From: Saprospiraceae bacterium
GTDB lineage: Bacteria > Bacteroidota > Bacteroidia > Bacteroidales > JAIPBB01
Assembly: GCA_021739805.1 (NCBI GenBank)
Contig: JAIPBB010000103.1
Coordinates: 1 to 15,502, forward strand
DNA: 15,502 nt
Reading direction: 5' to 3'
The position numbers and the translations under genes are program-made. Position 1 is the stretch's first letter, and every line of letters starts with the position of its first letter. Under the pieces are notes generated by a model. That model was given only the letters and a program-made list of their open reading frames with translations, was not told the DNA's origin and made no database searches. Of the stretch, positions 15,313-15,502 are shown one piece after another.

Positions 15313-15502
15313 ATGGAATTAAAAGACATTTTAGCTATTGCAGGGAAAAGTGGTTTGTTTAAAACAATTGCTCAGAGTAAATCCAACATCATTGTTGAAT
15401 CACTTATTGATAAAAAACGTTTTCCTGTTTATGCTTCCGACAGAGTGAGTGCTTTGGAAGAAATTAGTATTTATACTAATGATGAAGACATGCCATTACA
15501 TG
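15313..15502 (+). CDS. DUF5606 domain protein, N-terminal part (cut by window edge)
   Basis: The frame starts at ATG 15313 and is open to the right edge, giving 63 residues. MELKDILAIAGKSGLFKTIA, then SNIIVESLIDKKRFPVY and ASDRVSALEEISIYT, closely fits the DUF5606 N-terminal domain as I remember it. That domain is a short conserved unit found almost only in Bacteroidota, usually in proteins of about 130-150 residues. Function is unknown; no signal peptide is present, so it is probably cytosolic. It has its own probable promoter. Confidence 0.85.
   Translation, partial: MELKDILAIAGKSGLFKTIAQSKSNIIVESLIDKKRFPVYASDRVSALEEISIYTNDEDMPLH

Overview
The window looks like chromosomal DNA from an AT-rich member of the Bacteroidota, probably Bacteroidales-like or an uncultured relative. 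Five things point there: a type IX secretion sorting domain at the left edge, a DUF5606 gene start at the right edge, the pyrG-yidC gene pair, start codons without a clear Shine-Dalgarno sequence, and -7 promoter boxes of the TAnnTTTG type. No rRNA, tRNA, CRISPR array, transposase or integrase was seen.

Layout, left to right. Positions 1-188 hold the tail of a T9SS-exported protein. Next come pyrG (CTP synthase, 422-2050), yidC (membrane insertase, 2269-4248), a roughly 500-base gap with a strong hairpin terminator, purB (adenylosuccinate lyase, 4745-6094) and an MsbA-like ABC exporter (6421-8241). All are on the plus strand and housekeeping in character. Positions 8242-13893 look accessory. 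They hold a small secreted leucine-rich-repeat protein, a decayed second copy of the 3' tail of the ABC exporter gene (9053-9113), and a tight four-gene minus-strand operon. In transcription order the operon encodes an M48 metalloprotease, a predicted outer-membrane barrel, a propeller-like lipoprotein and a second predicted barrel. A plus-strand glycosyltransferase (14132-15067) and the start of a DUF5606 gene (15313 onward) close the window.

The core genes serve nucleotide synthesis (CTP, AMP/IMP) and envelope building (YidC, lipid exporter, glycosyltransferase). The four products of the minus-strand operon all carry signal peptides, so the operon most likely acts in the periplasm and outer membrane. 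An M48 protease with a TPR-like part next to barrel proteins recalls the BepA type of outer-membrane quality control, but that role is inference.

The least explained content lies between the genes. Almost every gap in the core part carries short-period arrays: octamers of the AATGNNNN / ATTGTTAA / AACAATNN type, a 16-base unit GAGTGCCTRGAGTTGG, and a heptamer AATTGTC. In three cases (yidC, purB, glycosyltransferase) the array sits between a recognisable -7 box and the start codon, so it would be transcribed as 5' leader. At pyrG the array contains the stop codon. The purB array runs in 8-base steps up to the ATG. Part of the array after purB has an inverted counterpart about 135 bases downstream. 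These arrays and the duplicated exporter tail around the LRR gene are the main points for follow-up.
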